Shown here: positions 1 through 9,765 of the stretch, in pieces
How the letters are laid out: the number at the start of each line of letters is the position of its first letter
How positions within the stretch are numbered: the stretch's first letter is position 1
Origin: a virus
Strand: one strand, 5' to 3'
Virus record (IMG/VR): IMGVR_UViG_3300021379_002405
Span: 1-23,215 of that record
Length of the DNA: 23,215 nt
The notes under the pieces: generated by a model
The model's database searches: none
Seen by the model: the letters and a program-made list of their open reading frames with translations, nothing else
Told to the model about the DNA's origin: nothing
Made by a program: the position numbers and the translations under genes

Positions 1-1125
1 TCTCTCCTTGAGTTTTCGTTGAATATCTTGCTTTTCAATAAATGAATAGAATGCTCTGTTCTGAGGTTTGACAGCAATAAAAACTTCGCCGTATCTTCTG
101 GGGTCATTGTCTTCTCCGCCCCATCCAGCAAGAGAATCTAAGTTTGGTACAAGGACTCTGGTGTAGGTCAAATAGTCTTCCAGAGTAACAAGTCTACCCT
201 GTGCCGCAAAATATTTCGGAGCATTGAACTTAATTTCCGAAATAGTCTCTCTAGATTTTCCTCCACTTGCTGCCTGAACAGTCGTTACTTCGCATTCAGT
301 CTGTCCTGCTACTCGACCAGTAGGATTAAAAACAAATGCCTTATTTGCTCCTTCTCCGTTTGTAGAAATGTAGTCGAGGAGAATGACATTGCCGTCTTCG
401 ATTCTGCGTCCGAGTGTTCCGTTTCCGAATGTAACCTCAAACCTTCCATTATCTACCTCATCCAAGAAGTAGCAGTTCGTCGTAGGGAAGATTTCAGTAA
501 CATTATTTGCGATAGACCAAACTGTAGAGGTTTCGTCTTGCTGACTAGATTGTATGACTACGTCGAGCGTAGTAACATCAGCACTCGCATTTCGGACCAA
601 AAATCTCTGATCAGGGTTTGTATCGTCATTGACATAGTTGTGACGTATAGGGGTGCCTTCTCGGAGTTGTACGTTCTCAGCAAGGTAGTCTCCTTGCCTA
701 TTCGGTTTTACTGTGATTGCCTCTGTCGTGACGAAGAAATATTCCTCTCCGTTTACCTCTGTAACAAACTCTGTATACTCATCGATTATTAGTGGTGCTG
801 CTGTCGGTGTGTCTGGAGTTATCAGAAGGTTGACAATCGCCATAGGAGCGATCGCAGACCGAGGTGTGTAACCGAGGGTCTTTGCTTTGGAGACAACATT
901 GTTTCTGAGTTGTGCTGACTCCAAGAAGGATTCATTGGCGAGTTGGTTGACGTAGTACGAATTGTAGAATGTATTATACGCCAGGACATCGGCCATCAGA
1001 TTCAGGTTTGATCCCTCAAAGTCAAAGTCTGCGAACTGATTTTTGGATTTGATGAAATTGATTAGATTAGTTTTGATTCCATCAAAATCAAGTTCGGATA
1101 CCTGAAGTGCCGTATTGACTGCCAT
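1..1125 (-). CDS. 6: Baseplate wedge protein gp6 (3' end outside window)
   Basis: T4 gp6-like inner baseplate wedge protein, which forms the ring of dimers linking the wedges around the hub. The frame is open from the ATG at 1125 to the window edge (375 codons), so the C-terminus is missing. The N-terminus carries the family pattern of helical segments (NLINFIKSKN, NLNLMADVLAYNTFYNSYY, LESAQLRNNVVSKAKTLGY), followed by beta-rich domains with FGNGTLGRRIEDGNVILLDY, typical of gp6/baseplate-J proteins. The start is fixed by a TAATG overlap with the gp25 stop and a purine-rich AGGGGTAGG just upstream. It is the last visible gene of the minus-strand baseplate operon and follows gp25, its physical partner in the wedge. 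No frameshift was seen when the codons were read through. Confidence 0.93.
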   Translation of the reverse strand, partial: MAVNTALQVSELDFDGIKTNLINFIKSKNQFADFDFEGSNLNLMADVLAYNTFYNSYYVNQLANESFLESAQLRNNVVSKAKTLGYTPRSAIAPMAIVNLLITPDTPTAAPLIIDEYTEFVTEVNGEEYFFVTTEAITVKPNRQGDYLAENVQLREGTPIRHNYVNDDTNPDQRFLVRNASADVTTLDVVIQSSQQDETSTVWSIANNVTEIFPTTNCYFLDEVDNGRFEVTFGNGTLGRRIEDGNVILLDYISTNGEGANKAFVFNPTGRVAGQTECEVTTVQAASGGKSRETISEIKFNAPKYFAAQGRLVTLEDYLTYTRVLVPNLDSLAGWGGEDNDPRRYGEVFIAVKPQNRAFYSFIEKQDIQRKLKER

Positions 1126-1520
1126 TACCTACCCCTAGTTAAAGTCTGAACGACTTCTATTTCTTGTTGTGTATCTTTAACAATGCAGACAATGAATATA
1201 TCATATTTATAGTTATCTTCGTCAGCAGATATCCCTACACTTTGAACAATTACTCGAGGTTCTTGTGCTTCAATCGCTGTCTCAATCGCAGTTTGCATCT
1301 TTGCCTCTGTAAAGGCATTCATGGGTTCAAACAGCATCTGTCTGATCCCTGCTCCGAGGTCAGGGCGAAAAAGTCTTTCGCCGTTATCCGTAGATAAAAT
1401 ATTTCGGATGCTCTGACCGATCGCCTTCTCATTCTCAAGTTCTGCGATGTCCTTCGTGACTGGGTTAGCAACCAAGGACAGGTCGATATCAGAGAATGAT
1501 TTAGGAGGAGTGAGAGGCAT
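1125..1520 (-). CDS. 25: Baseplate wedge protein gp25
   Basis: 131 residues, the usual size of the gp25/GPW family. This protein lies in the inner core of the wedge and is thought to nucleate sheath polymerisation and transmit the contraction signal. The family signature is visible: NEKAIGQSIRNILST, then NGERLFRPDLGAGIRQMLFEP (residues about 46-67), then a helix and a beta hairpin to the C-terminus. The stop overlaps the gp6 start by one base. There is no Shine-Dalgarno sequence before the ATG. Instead CTAAATA lies four bases upstream and overlaps the stop codon of the preceding 1557-residue gene (see the separate site). Confidence 0.95.
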   Translation of the reverse strand: MPLTPPKSFSDIDLSLVANPVTKDIAELENEKAIGQSIRNILSTDNGERLFRPDLGAGIRQMLFEPMNAFTEAKMQTAIETAIEAQEPRVIVQSVGISADEDNYKYDIFIVCIVKDTQQEIEVVQTLTRGR

Positions 1521-1524
1521 ATTT

Positions 1525-1531
1525 TATTTAG
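1525..1531 (-). promoter_or_regulatory. CTAAATA late-promoter-like element before gp25
   Basis: On the minus strand CTAAATA is followed by AAAT and the gp25 ATG. It resembles the T4 late promoter core (TATAAATA) and is identical to the motif at the gp48/gp4 divergent region. A start site at T4 spacing would fall at or within a base of the ATG, giving a leaderless or near-leaderless message. The heptamer also occurs by chance in AT-rich DNA, so this remains a candidate. Confidence 0.35.
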
Positions 1532-4500
1532 TTTACCGGAATTACCCGAGAAATATCTTTTTGTATTTCAATAATCTCTCCAGGATTATTCGGATACTCT
1601 GGATCGACTACTACGTCATACGAAAATTGTTTACTCTCACCAAATCCATTTTTAGCAAAACACATGTAGTATTTTGCCTCAGTAGGTATTGTAACACCAG
1701 ATACGGTCCTCGTAAGTTCTGCTAGATCATCATCAGAAATACTGGCGACTCCGTGGGAAATCCGACCTCCACTCGTATATGCAGTAAAGGCAGATGAATC
1801 CAATGGAGTCTGAAGTGTAGAATCCGTATAAAGTTTCAATGTTACAAAATCACTCTGGATCTCTGCATAATAACTATTACCATCTAATTCGGTCGTACCA
1901 CCTACGCCTATAAATTCTATAAAGTCACCTGACGACATTTGATGATTATTGTCAGCCAATGTAACTTCAGTCTCCGTTCCTATGACTACGTTTGTAATAA
2001 AACCCTGGCCATTTCCACGGCGACCTGTTGTATCTATCCTCGTAAAATCTTCTGTACCAAAATAGATTGTGTAGTTGTCTATCAACTGCTCATCAATAGC
2101 AGGAGTGATGGTAAAGTCTCCTGTAATCTGATCGTTGACTGTATCCACGTCAGTGAATGCTACGTTCGGAGGAAAGAATGCTGGTACGTCTCCAAGATCA
2201 TTAATCGGTATATTTAGGGACGACCTCATCAGGACTTGGGCACCAGGGACGTTTCTCTTATTAAGAGCAGTAAAAATCATAAAGTGAGTCATATCAGGTG
2301 TCAAAGTCGTAGTCGGAATCGGTGCAGTCAATTCTCCATTGATGTCTATAAATCGGAAGTTGACATCTGTTCCGATCTGCGTTCCGATTTGTGCTATGGC
2401 ATTCGTAGTTGGGTTCCTGGATCCGATAAAAACCTTGTAGACTGTATCGATACCATTGATAGAGGTATGGGTTCCAGGATTGATTTTAAGGTCACCAAAA
2501 ATCTGAGCACGATTTGCGTTCGTGTCTGTGAAAGTAGCAGACTGTGCTGTATCGAGTGCCGCAGTAATATTATAAAGATCAAAATAGACTGCAGAGGAGT
2601 ATCCGTTCTGATTCTCAGCGAAGACGATAAGATATCTCCAATCATTAAATGTAGTTGGTTTGAGATCAGTATTTCTTATTGTCCCTGTGATAGTATTCGT
2701 TCCACTGGCGTCAATAGCAGGTTTCTTGATTGACAGATACGGTGCAACATCGAGCTGCATTATATTGGAGTCAGCAAAGAAAATTCTGTAGCCAAGTACA
2801 GTAGATGCTCCGTTGTCGCCAGTCGTATCCAAGTCCTGTATTGTAAAGGACAAGTTCGTAATAAAAAATTCTTTAATGGAAACTGACGATGCTGTCTGAT
2901 CTACTACAACCTCTGGAGCAAGTGGGAGTCCTGTACTAATCGGAATAGCATGGACCTCAACAGATTCTACATCAGTGTATCTTGTCTGATTCCCAAGTCT
3001 GTCCTCGACAGTTGCAACTGAAACAAGGAGAGCATGGGTTGTACCCTCAGGGATCATGCCCTGACCTACACGGACCTCAACCTCCATTGGAATGTCATTG
3101 TCTACTCCGATATTGAAATCTGAGTCAGAAAGGAAATGATAGATCTCCTGGAGTTTCTCAAATGACTCGTTCTCAAATTCATCTAATGATACCTTTGCCC
3201 AATAGAGTTTGTATCCATTGATGTTCATCAGGACTTCGTCTTGGGGTGTCAATCTCTCAACAGAAAATTTCCAAAAGAATTGAACATCCTGAGAGGAGTC
3301 GAATGCTTGAATATTCGTAAATCCGAACATATCAGTTCCAAGTCCTCCACCTGTTCCCATATTTGACTGTAACTGACCAAATTCAAAATCAACCTCGCCC
3401 TGATAGGATCCGTCAAAAAATTTATCCTCTGCTCCTGGAGTCTGATTTAATCCTGAGATCAGATTTTGTTGCATCAGGAGAGAACTGTCATTGCCGACCT
3501 TATTCGTATTATTATTTCTTGCGTTGTCATCACCGAAGGTAGAAGTCATATGACTACCACGTCGAACGACCTCGTTGTACTGTTCTGTAGCATCCTCCAT
3601 AAAATGATTTAATGCCTTGTTGAATTTGTCTTCAAAGTTTCCTTTTGCCGTCTCCCAGTCTTTGAATGCTTGGTTGGTATTCATTGTATTCAAAAACCCT
3701 CTCGTATCTGCTTCAGTACCAAGAAACAGAATCGCCGTAGAGTATTTGAGACTCGATGGAGGGGCACCAGATGCTGATGATAACTTTTTGAGTTCCTCTC
3801 TCAGACCTGCCTTGCCGTTGGCTGTGAAGGATACAAAATAGATTCCACTGTCGCCAAGGACAACCAGTGCCTCAAACCATGCAATAAATCGGAGTATGGC
3901 ATCCTCGAGTTTTTTGAGGAAGTTTATCAACTCTCTCAGCATTTTCTGTATCTCTGCCAGAGCAGACGATCCACCCTTGGCGAACCCTCGGAGCATATTG
4001 GCAAACGACATTACGCCACCTCTCATAGCAAAAGCAAAATCAGGGAACATCTCGCCGACTGTAATCCTGCCGTTGAAGTCAGGGGCAGTAGATGGTGGGA
4101 AGTTGTACTCGTCGATCGTGAAAACCTCGTTGTTGAAATTTCCGAGGACGACTGAGATGTCATCGCCACCTGCTAGATTCTGGTCGATGATAATCGTTCC
4201 GTCTTCAGTCTCAGTTGCAACGTAGACTAATTCTTGATCCTGGAAAATCTTGCCATTGACAGGTTCGTATTTGCCCTGACCTTGAACATTAGTGTATGGA
4301 GCAACCAAAAGTTTTTGTACGGAGAAAACAGATTTCGTATCACCTGATTTGAATGTAATCGTAGGATCATTTCCTGGACGGACATCCTCAGCAGCAATAT
4401 TTGGGACGTTCCATTCACCAGATGCCTGATTGATGACAGACTGTTCTTGAGTTTTTGAGGAGGCAGTAAGCGAAGAATAGGGATTGTATTTATTTCCTTT

Positions 4501-6201
4501 GCTGTCGATAGCAGTAATACTCTCTCGCTCAGTTTTCATATTCTCGAGGACGATGACCGTATTTTTGCTAGACTCTCCGATTAAAATAGAACCCTTTTGT
4601 ATTCTATAGAAATCCTCTTTGACTTTAATCTTTGGAGTGTATTGTGTTTCTGTTCCCTTAGGTTTGTACTGAGTAACCTGACATACATTTCGGAGTTGTA
4701 TCTGTTTTTGAAGAACCTGGTTATTGAAGGCAGTCATTATCTTATTTGATGTCTCAGCCATAACCTTGTTGAAACCTCCACCGAAAACTGATCCGAGAAT
4801 TTCAAATACGTCGATCGGAATAGATTCCAGAGTCGGAAATCCGAGGTAGAATATGATCCCTGAATATTTGTCAAATCCTGAGTCAAGGTTTGCATTGATA
4901 GATTCATTATAACCTACACTCGAAAAGATACCATCTGCCCCTTCCATAAATGGATCTGGGTTTGCATTGGCATTGTATCCGAGCAGTTTCGGTCTGCCGT
5001 AAATATCTTTTTTAGGTTGTCCTAATTTTCCAATGACAGTCGTCGTATTTGACTCTAGATTTGTGATTGCTCCTTTAAGAGTTTTTATCCTTGCCTCGTA
5101 ACTTGATATCAGATTGTCGTCCCTCTGATTCGCAGGCAGAGTCTTCGCTCTTGAGAGAAGTGCCTCAAACTGTGTTAACTGAGACTTTGAGAAAAACCAT
5201 TCATTAATATTTTTAATCCTTGTCTCTTTTCGTTTGAGAGCAGGTTTGTCAGTATGGAGTTCAAAGTGAGGTGCTCCTGGTCGATTAAAATCACCTGGGT
5301 CATCTATTGCCTTTGCCATCGCAGAAAGAACATCACTTGCTGTCATTTTCACCAGTCCTGCGGCACCTGCTTTTTCACCAAGGTAAGCCATGCCAGCATC
5401 TGAGACGAATCTCAAAACTCTTGCAGTCTGACCTAAGACATTTTGATGCAAGGATGATCCATCGATGGCTACCCCACCTGCAACTGCCTGACTACCCACT
5501 GCCTCTGGTATATCCGTACTAGTCCCTTGTCTTTCCCGAATCAGTACAGTTGCTGCTTTTCCATACTTGGTAGCAAAATGTAAAGTCAAAAACGTATTGT
5601 CTGCAATCTGCCCGTAGGTAAATCTCATCATAAGATCAGACTCCTCAGCAGGTTTCATTGGTTGCTTACGTTTTTGTTTTACAGCATTTACCTTGTCCCT
5701 CGCGATCGCCTCATAGGGTCGTAGTTGTTGCTCAGCGATGTACTTCGCTTTTTCGATGCCCTCTGCGTCACGGACTTTCTGAACATTTTTGACACTTCCC
5801 TCTAAGCCAAGTACCATCTGTAGGACCTGAAAAGAAACTGTATCATCGAAGTCAGGATCAAGCAGGTCATTGATAAGTTGACCTGGATATGCAAATGCTT
5901 TACCGTCACCGACCTTGACTGTACGTTTTAACTCAACGTTAGTCGGGTCGATGATCATGTAGTATAGTCCTGTATTAAAAAGGGAGTTGACGTAGTCTTC
6001 AAGTGCCTGTGCCAGCACCTGAATGGCGATGAATAGAGGATTCATCAAACCTGTCAACAGCAAGTTCAGGAAAGCAATATTTCCCTGTGCCAACTGGGCT
6101 AAGGTCTTGACTACCTTTACTACATCGTCTACGTTTTTAAGGAAACCCTTTATTGCTTTCGTGTTACCGTCAGCGAGAGTTAATCCCTTCCACTGCGCCA
6201 T
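1528..6201 (-). CDS. Large tail/baseplate structural protein with C-terminal fibronectin-III-like repeats
   Basis: 1557 residues, no T4 homologue that I recognise. The position between the spike/hub genes and gp25-gp6 makes it a virion protein of the baseplate or its fibres. Residues about 40-65 form a hydrophobic helix, and a second hydrophobic helical stretch lies near 760-810. The last third looks like four FN3-type beta-sandwiches. Matching core strands occur at G996 (GYKLYWA), G1137 (GYRIFFA), V1254 (VYKVFIG) and Y1377 (YTIYFG), each followed by a late strand such as WRYLIVFAENQNGYSS or KYYMCFAKNGFGES. The fourth module is longer, with an insertion. Such modules on phage tails usually bind surface sugars. 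The start is supported by CAGGGAG upstream, and the first 32 bases overlap the small gene before it. It may be a functional stand-in for T4 gp7/gp10-type peripheral wedge proteins, which is inference. Confidence 0.8.
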   Translation of the reverse strand: MAQWKGLTLADGNTKAIKGFLKNVDDVVKVVKTLAQLAQGNIAFLNLLLTGLMNPLFIAIQVLAQALEDYVNSLFNTGLYYMIIDPTNVELKRTVKVGDGKAFAYPGQLINDLLDPDFDDTVSFQVLQMVLGLEGSVKNVQKVRDAEGIEKAKYIAEQQLRPYEAIARDKVNAVKQKRKQPMKPAEESDLMMRFTYGQIADNTFLTLHFATKYGKAATVLIRERQGTSTDIPEAVGSQAVAGGVAIDGSSLHQNVLGQTARVLRFVSDAGMAYLGEKAGAAGLVKMTASDVLSAMAKAIDDPGDFNRPGAPHFELHTDKPALKRKETRIKNINEWFFSKSQLTQFEALLSRAKTLPANQRDDNLISSYEARIKTLKGAITNLESNTTTVIGKLGQPKKDIYGRPKLLGYNANANPDPFMEGADGIFSSVGYNESINANLDSGFDKYSGIIFYLGFPTLESIPIDVFEILGSVFGGGFNKVMAETSNKIMTAFNNQVLQKQIQLRNVCQVTQYKPKGTETQYTPKIKVKEDFYRIQKGSILIGESSKNTVIVLENMKTERESITAIDSKGNKYNPYSSLTASSKTQEQSVINQASGEWNVPNIAAEDVRPGNDPTITFKSGDTKSVFSVQKLLVAPYTNVQGQGKYEPVNGKIFQDQELVYVATETEDGTIIIDQNLAGGDDISVVLGNFNNEVFTIDEYNFPPSTAPDFNGRITVGEMFPDFAFAMRGGVMSFANMLRGFAKGGSSALAEIQKMLRELINFLKKLEDAILRFIAWFEALVVLGDSGIYFVSFTANGKAGLREELKKLSSASGAPPSSLKYSTAILFLGTEADTRGFLNTMNTNQAFKDWETAKGNFEDKFNKALNHFMEDATEQYNEVVRRGSHMTSTFGDDNARNNNTNKVGNDSSLLMQQNLISGLNQTPGAEDKFFDGSYQGEVDFEFGQLQSNMGTGGGLGTDMFGFTNIQAFDSSQDVQFFWKFSVERLTPQDEVLMNINGYKLYWAKVSLDEFENESFEKLQEIYHFLSDSDFNIGVDNDIPMEVEVRVGQGMIPEGTTHALLVSVATVEDRLGNQTRYTDVESVEVHAIPISTGLPLAPEVVVDQTASSVSIKEFFITNLSFTIQDLDTTGDNGASTVLGYRIFFADSNIMQLDVAPYLSIKKPAIDASGTNTITGTIRNTDLKPTTFNDWRYLIVFAENQNGYSSAVYFDLYNITAALDTAQSATFTDTNANRAQIFGDLKINPGTHTSINGIDTVYKVFIGSRNPTTNAIAQIGTQIGTDVNFRFIDINGELTAPIPTTTLTPDMTHFMIFTALNKRNVPGAQVLMRSSLNIPINDLGDVPAFFPPNVAFTDVDTVNDQITGDFTITPAIDEQLIDNYTIYFGTEDFTRIDTTGRRGNGQGFITNVVIGTETEVTLADNNHQMSSGDFIEFIGVGGTTELDGNSYYAEIQSDFVTLKLYTDSTLQTPLDSSAFTAYTSGGRISHGVASISDDDLAELTRTVSGVTIPTEAKYYMCFAKNGFGESKQFSYDVVVDPEYPNNPGEIIEIQKDISRVIPVN

Positions 6202-6445
6202 TTATTACTCCCTGTAGAGAATCTTGTATTTCTTCGTAATTATCAATAACTGATTTTACATTTTTGTGGAATGCTTTCATCTCGTCCACATGTACCTGAT
6301 GCCGTTCTGCCCAATCTGGTTTTGACCACTCACCATCTTTGGGTGGTGGTTTATATTTTGATGAACTAGTTTTCGGCGTATGTTTTATATCGTCTACGAT
6401 TCGACTCTGCATCTTCATAGATGGAGTTGATATTTCGAAGTGCAC
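6170..6445 (-). CDS. Small protein of unknown function overlapping both neighbours
   Basis: 91 residues if started at the GTG at 6445, which has AAGGGG about five bases upstream. ATG codons at 6418 and 6412 in the same frame would give 82 or 80 residues. It is hydrophilic, with a Lys/Pro-rich N-terminal half (YKPPPKDGEWSKPDWAERH) and a helical C-terminal half (MKAFHKNVKSVIDNYEEIQ), and has no membrane segment or signal. It overlaps the end of the 1132-residue gene (80 bases with the GTG start) and the start of the 1557-residue gene (32 bases), so it is probably translated by coupling. I do not recognise the family. It may be a small linker or assembly factor for the two large proteins that flank it. 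Confidence 0.6.
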   Translation of the reverse strand: MHFEISTPSMKMQSRIVDDIKHTPKTSSSKYKPPPKDGEWSKPDWAERHQVHVDEMKAFHKNVKSVIDNYEEIQDSLQGVINGAVEGINSR

Positions 6446-9400
6446 TTTGTCCCCTTATAACTGTTCCTGTATCATCATTCATGAGAATATCTGCTGACTC
6501 ATAAACCTCTTTTGAATACCCTTCTGCTGTGACACCCTGATTTCCATTCCAATCATAGCTAGCAGAATTTGATATTGGAAATCCTATCCTAAACCTAAGA
6601 CTGTTAATGTAATCATTTCTGATGCCTTCCAAATAGTACATTGGCTCAAAAAATTCTTTGAATGTATAGGTGTAGGTCCATTGTATTGATCCTCCACCAG
6701 TTCCATAATTAAAGTAGTCACCCATCGCTCCACTATACTGATTGTTGTAGGATTCAATCTCAGTCAGATTCCACCTCTCAAAAGTCCATCTGAGATAGTG
6801 ATTAAATGCCTCATCCTTATGCATCTGTCCTACGGTCGCTCCGTTGCCTGGCCAGTCTGCGTAGTCATAAATAGTTTCTCCTGGCATAGTACGATAACTT
6901 CCTGAGTCATAGTCCTCGTAGAAAGGATCAATGACTGATCCTGCTTTGAAAGGTTCATCATTAAGAGCATTGTCTCTTGTAGGATCGTTAGAGAGCCATC
7001 GATTTCTCAAAGTCCGAACTGCCTTCCAATCATTGCTATCCAAAAATCGGGCAACGATGTTTATATCACATATAACTTCTTCAGAAGAGTAGGTAAGAGT
7101 ATGAAGAGTATGTAGGTATACAGTTGTCTGCTGTCCTGTATTTGGATCTGTATTGACACCAGTAACATCAACTCCTCCGTCGTAAACTGCATTTACCTTA
7201 AAAAGTTTTCCGTTAATCATCGTATAGTAGGTCCCTGCTTGATATTCAGGAGGACTAAAAGGATGCCCAACTCCTGCTCTCATCGATGATGTAGTAGTCA
7301 AAAGTGTTACTGAGAACTGAGAGGTCAGATTTCCATTAACATCATAGTTCTCATACGAATTGAGTTTCGGAAATGGACTGTAAGTCGAACTTCCAGTATG
7401 AGACCAGGCAGGCATTGTCATCGTCTTTGCATTTTTATTAGACCAAATATCTCTTGCGTCGCCTGCATGAATTACATTCGCACTCATGTTCAATTCTGCA
7501 GGATGTCGATCTCCATCTTTGTGCCAGCTAAAAGGATTTTCTGCCTGTTGGGGATGGCTACCATCGTATCTTGCTTCCTTGAGTCTGCTAATTCCGTTTC
7601 CGAGTGCGTCAGTTGCTCTCCAGGTTTTTACAGTAGAGATAGTATTATCCTCAGTTGAGTTTAGATACCCAGGGAGGTCTCTATTCGACGTAACAAAATT
7701 TTCTGCGTTTGCTCTGTCGTAGTCTGTTAGTCTTGGATTCGGTTGACACCTCCACCGAAGTTCAGAGAAGACACCAAATCCTGCTCCACCCTGAGGAGAC
7801 CCTGTTGAATCTTTGTTAAGAGTCCCATCCCAATAGACGAAGCAACCTGCGTATGGAGCAGACTTATCAGGGGCATCATCTGTCCTTGGGAAAAATGGGT
7901 TGTTCTCAATGTAGGCATAATGCTCATTTGATCTCTCGCCTGCAGAACGAGTCTGGCTAAACTGTTGATTGTTTGAACCTGTATTTGCCTGGCTAGATGA
8001 AAACTCCTGGCGTCGAGCAGATCGAGTAATCTGATTATCTGAGTTTGAGAACCATCCAAGGTAAGGTTCCCAAGTCGCCTGGTCCATCTTAGTCATTTCT
8101 TGAACTGGGATCGTGGTATTATAATCTGTATTCGCCGAGTTGTCATGGCGATTATTTGCTCTAAACCAGTCGTAGTTGACCTGCATACCTCTACCTGAAA
8201 CGATAGCCAGGAGAGCATTTGTATGAGGTGGTTCCTTGTAGACAGTCGTAGGAGTAACATTTGCCGCAGTAGTATTCGCAGGTTCTACTCGTAGTTCCTC
8301 TGGTACAGTTGACCGAGCATCATTCGCTGAGTTCGCTACTTCCTCGTCCTGGGCCAAAACTTCATCATGACCGATATGTCTTCTGAGTACCAAAGTTTTT
8401 CCAAGAGGTGGAGGGAGTGTATTATATGCAGTATCAGTCGGTGGATCTGCATACCCTGTCTGGATATTTCCTACACCCTGACTCATGCCATGAGAGAGAA
8501 TAAGTTTGGCAGGATAAAGTCCACCTGAGTCTGGAAACAGATACTGCTGTACATTCATTGTTCCGTACTGCTGACTCCAGGCATCCTGCTCGAAACCATT
8601 AATGAAGTCATCTGAGTCAGAGTTTGCGGCACCCTCTGGGATGTTGACGTTGCTTTCTGAAAGAGTCCATCTGAACTTTTTCGTGGCACCTCCGATGTAG
8701 CCAAAAGCACCTGTTCCCCCATCCTGCTGTACAAAATCACCTGGTTGGAAAATATTGCCAGCATCAAACTCTGCCTCATTCGATATACTGTCGCACTCCA
8801 ACATGGAAACGGCAGTATCTGTATTCTGCGATAAAATCCTACGAATGGCAACTGTATTGCCCTTGCTTGTCAGGAGAATATTTGAAGTCGTTGATGCATT
8901 AAAACCTTGGACTCCGATAACTCCTGCAACCTCTTTTTCTGTTGTTCCGTATTCAGTATTGACTGTGATCGTTTTTGGAGATGTAATACTTGGACCAACT
9001 GAGTTAATCTCCATCTCAAAAAATGCCTCAGGGCGATAGATATCCATTACCAGGATACCTCCGTTTAATCTGTAGTCTCGTCTTAGGTCTGTTGCCTCTT
9101 GAGGTTCCTTTGGTTTCTCAGTCTGAGTCACATCTCCGTTAACTGTATTCTTTGGTATGAAAGGGAGAGGTGTAGTATAGACTGTTAGATCATCATCGAT
9201 GTTATAGAGTTCGCCTGTCTCGTAGTTCTGAGCGAGGTAGTAGTCTCCAATGTAGTTTGAGAATGTATTGGTTCCGATCGTGAATGTAGATCCAGGATCG
9301 TTACTCATCTCAACCTCAGTATCTCCGTCGAGGTTCGTAATCAGAACACTGATTTCAAAATCATTTGACAGGTAGAGATCAGGTTCATTCTCAACCATTT

Positions 9401-9764
9401 CTGATCTTGCACCCATCTCAAAAAACATAGTTTGATCAGCAGAGTAGCCATGTAGCATCGTAAATTTCTTGCCGAGGTTTCTAAGGACCTTCTCCTTGGT
9501 TATAAAACCTATACCTCCAAAGGCAGGAACATTATTCTCTACGGTCTCCCAGGTAGATTGATTCCACTGCACCTCAATATCCTGATAAACTTTATTATGA
9601 GATATCGGAGCGAGTACAGCATTTTCTGTATCTGGTTCTCTGAACAGTTCGTCGACTGCCATCACTTGCGCAAGAACTCGTTGCCTAGAGTCCACCATCA
9701 TAACTGGTGCATCTAGGAGAGATTGATCTGCTTTTCTTGCTTCATCTTGTTTGTACGTACCCAT
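6366..9764 (-). CDS. Large virion protein of unknown fold (1132 residues)
   Basis: An unbroken 1132-codon gene in the baseplate operon, with its start one base after the stop of the 158-residue gene. It is soluble, acidic and rich in Asn, Tyr, Thr and Trp, with many short beta-type segments and no membrane helices, as expected of an extracellular phage appendage or baseplate shell. The N-terminus (about residues 1-110) is conserved-looking and helical, with VDSRQRVLAQVMAVDELF. The C-terminal 60 residues are charged and helical (SALRNINSIYEDAESNRRR). I see no catalytic motif and no resemblance to T4 gp7, gp8, gp9, gp10 or gp11. Its place next to the spike suggests a lineage-specific baseplate or short-fibre component. 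Confidence 0.75.
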   Translation of the reverse strand: MGTYKQDEARKADQSLLDAPVMMVDSRQRVLAQVMAVDELFREPDTENAVLAPISHNKVYQDIEVQWNQSTWETVENNVPAFGGIGFITKEKVLRNLGKKFTMLHGYSADQTMFFEMGARSEMVENEPDLYLSNDFEISVLITNLDGDTEVEMSNDPGSTFTIGTNTFSNYIGDYYLAQNYETGELYNIDDDLTVYTTPLPFIPKNTVNGDVTQTEKPKEPQEATDLRRDYRLNGGILVMDIYRPEAFFEMEINSVGPSITSPKTITVNTEYGTTEKEVAGVIGVQGFNASTTSNILLTSKGNTVAIRRILSQNTDTAVSMLECDSISNEAEFDAGNIFQPGDFVQQDGGTGAFGYIGGATKKFRWTLSESNVNIPEGAANSDSDDFINGFEQDAWSQQYGTMNVQQYLFPDSGGLYPAKLILSHGMSQGVGNIQTGYADPPTDTAYNTLPPPLGKTLVLRRHIGHDEVLAQDEEVANSANDARSTVPEELRVEPANTTAANVTPTTVYKEPPHTNALLAIVSGRGMQVNYDWFRANNRHDNSANTDYNTTIPVQEMTKMDQATWEPYLGWFSNSDNQITRSARRQEFSSSQANTGSNNQQFSQTRSAGERSNEHYAYIENNPFFPRTDDAPDKSAPYAGCFVYWDGTLNKDSTGSPQGGAGFGVFSELRWRCQPNPRLTDYDRANAENFVTSNRDLPGYLNSTEDNTISTVKTWRATDALGNGISRLKEARYDGSHPQQAENPFSWHKDGDRHPAELNMSANVIHAGDARDIWSNKNAKTMTMPAWSHTGSSTYSPFPKLNSYENYDVNGNLTSQFSVTLLTTTSSMRAGVGHPFSPPEYQAGTYYTMINGKLFKVNAVYDGGVDVTGVNTDPNTGQQTTVYLHTLHTLTYSSEEVICDINIVARFLDSNDWKAVRTLRNRWLSNDPTRDNALNDEPFKAGSVIDPFYEDYDSGSYRTMPGETIYDYADWPGNGATVGQMHKDEAFNHYLRWTFERWNLTEIESYNNQYSGAMGDYFNYGTGGGSIQWTYTYTFKEFFEPMYYLEGIRNDYINSLRFRIGFPISNSASYDWNGNQGVTAEGYSKEVYESADILMNDDTGTVIRGQSALRNINSIYEDAESNRRRYKTYAEN

Positions 9765-9765
9765 A

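Noticed and set aside
1-1125. Possible frameshift or stop in the partial gp6
   Set aside because: Codons spot-checked across the left half are open, and gp6 motifs continue in one frame to the window edge.
2210-2216. CTAAATA on the minus strand inside the 1557-residue gene
   Set aside because: No gene starts downstream within a sensible distance; probably chance in AT-rich coding DNA.
2236-2733. A 165-codon plus-strand frame inside the 1557-residue gene
   Set aside because: Antisense shadow: Ser/Cys/Arg-rich low-quality sequence, no ribosome site, covered by FN3-like coding sequence.
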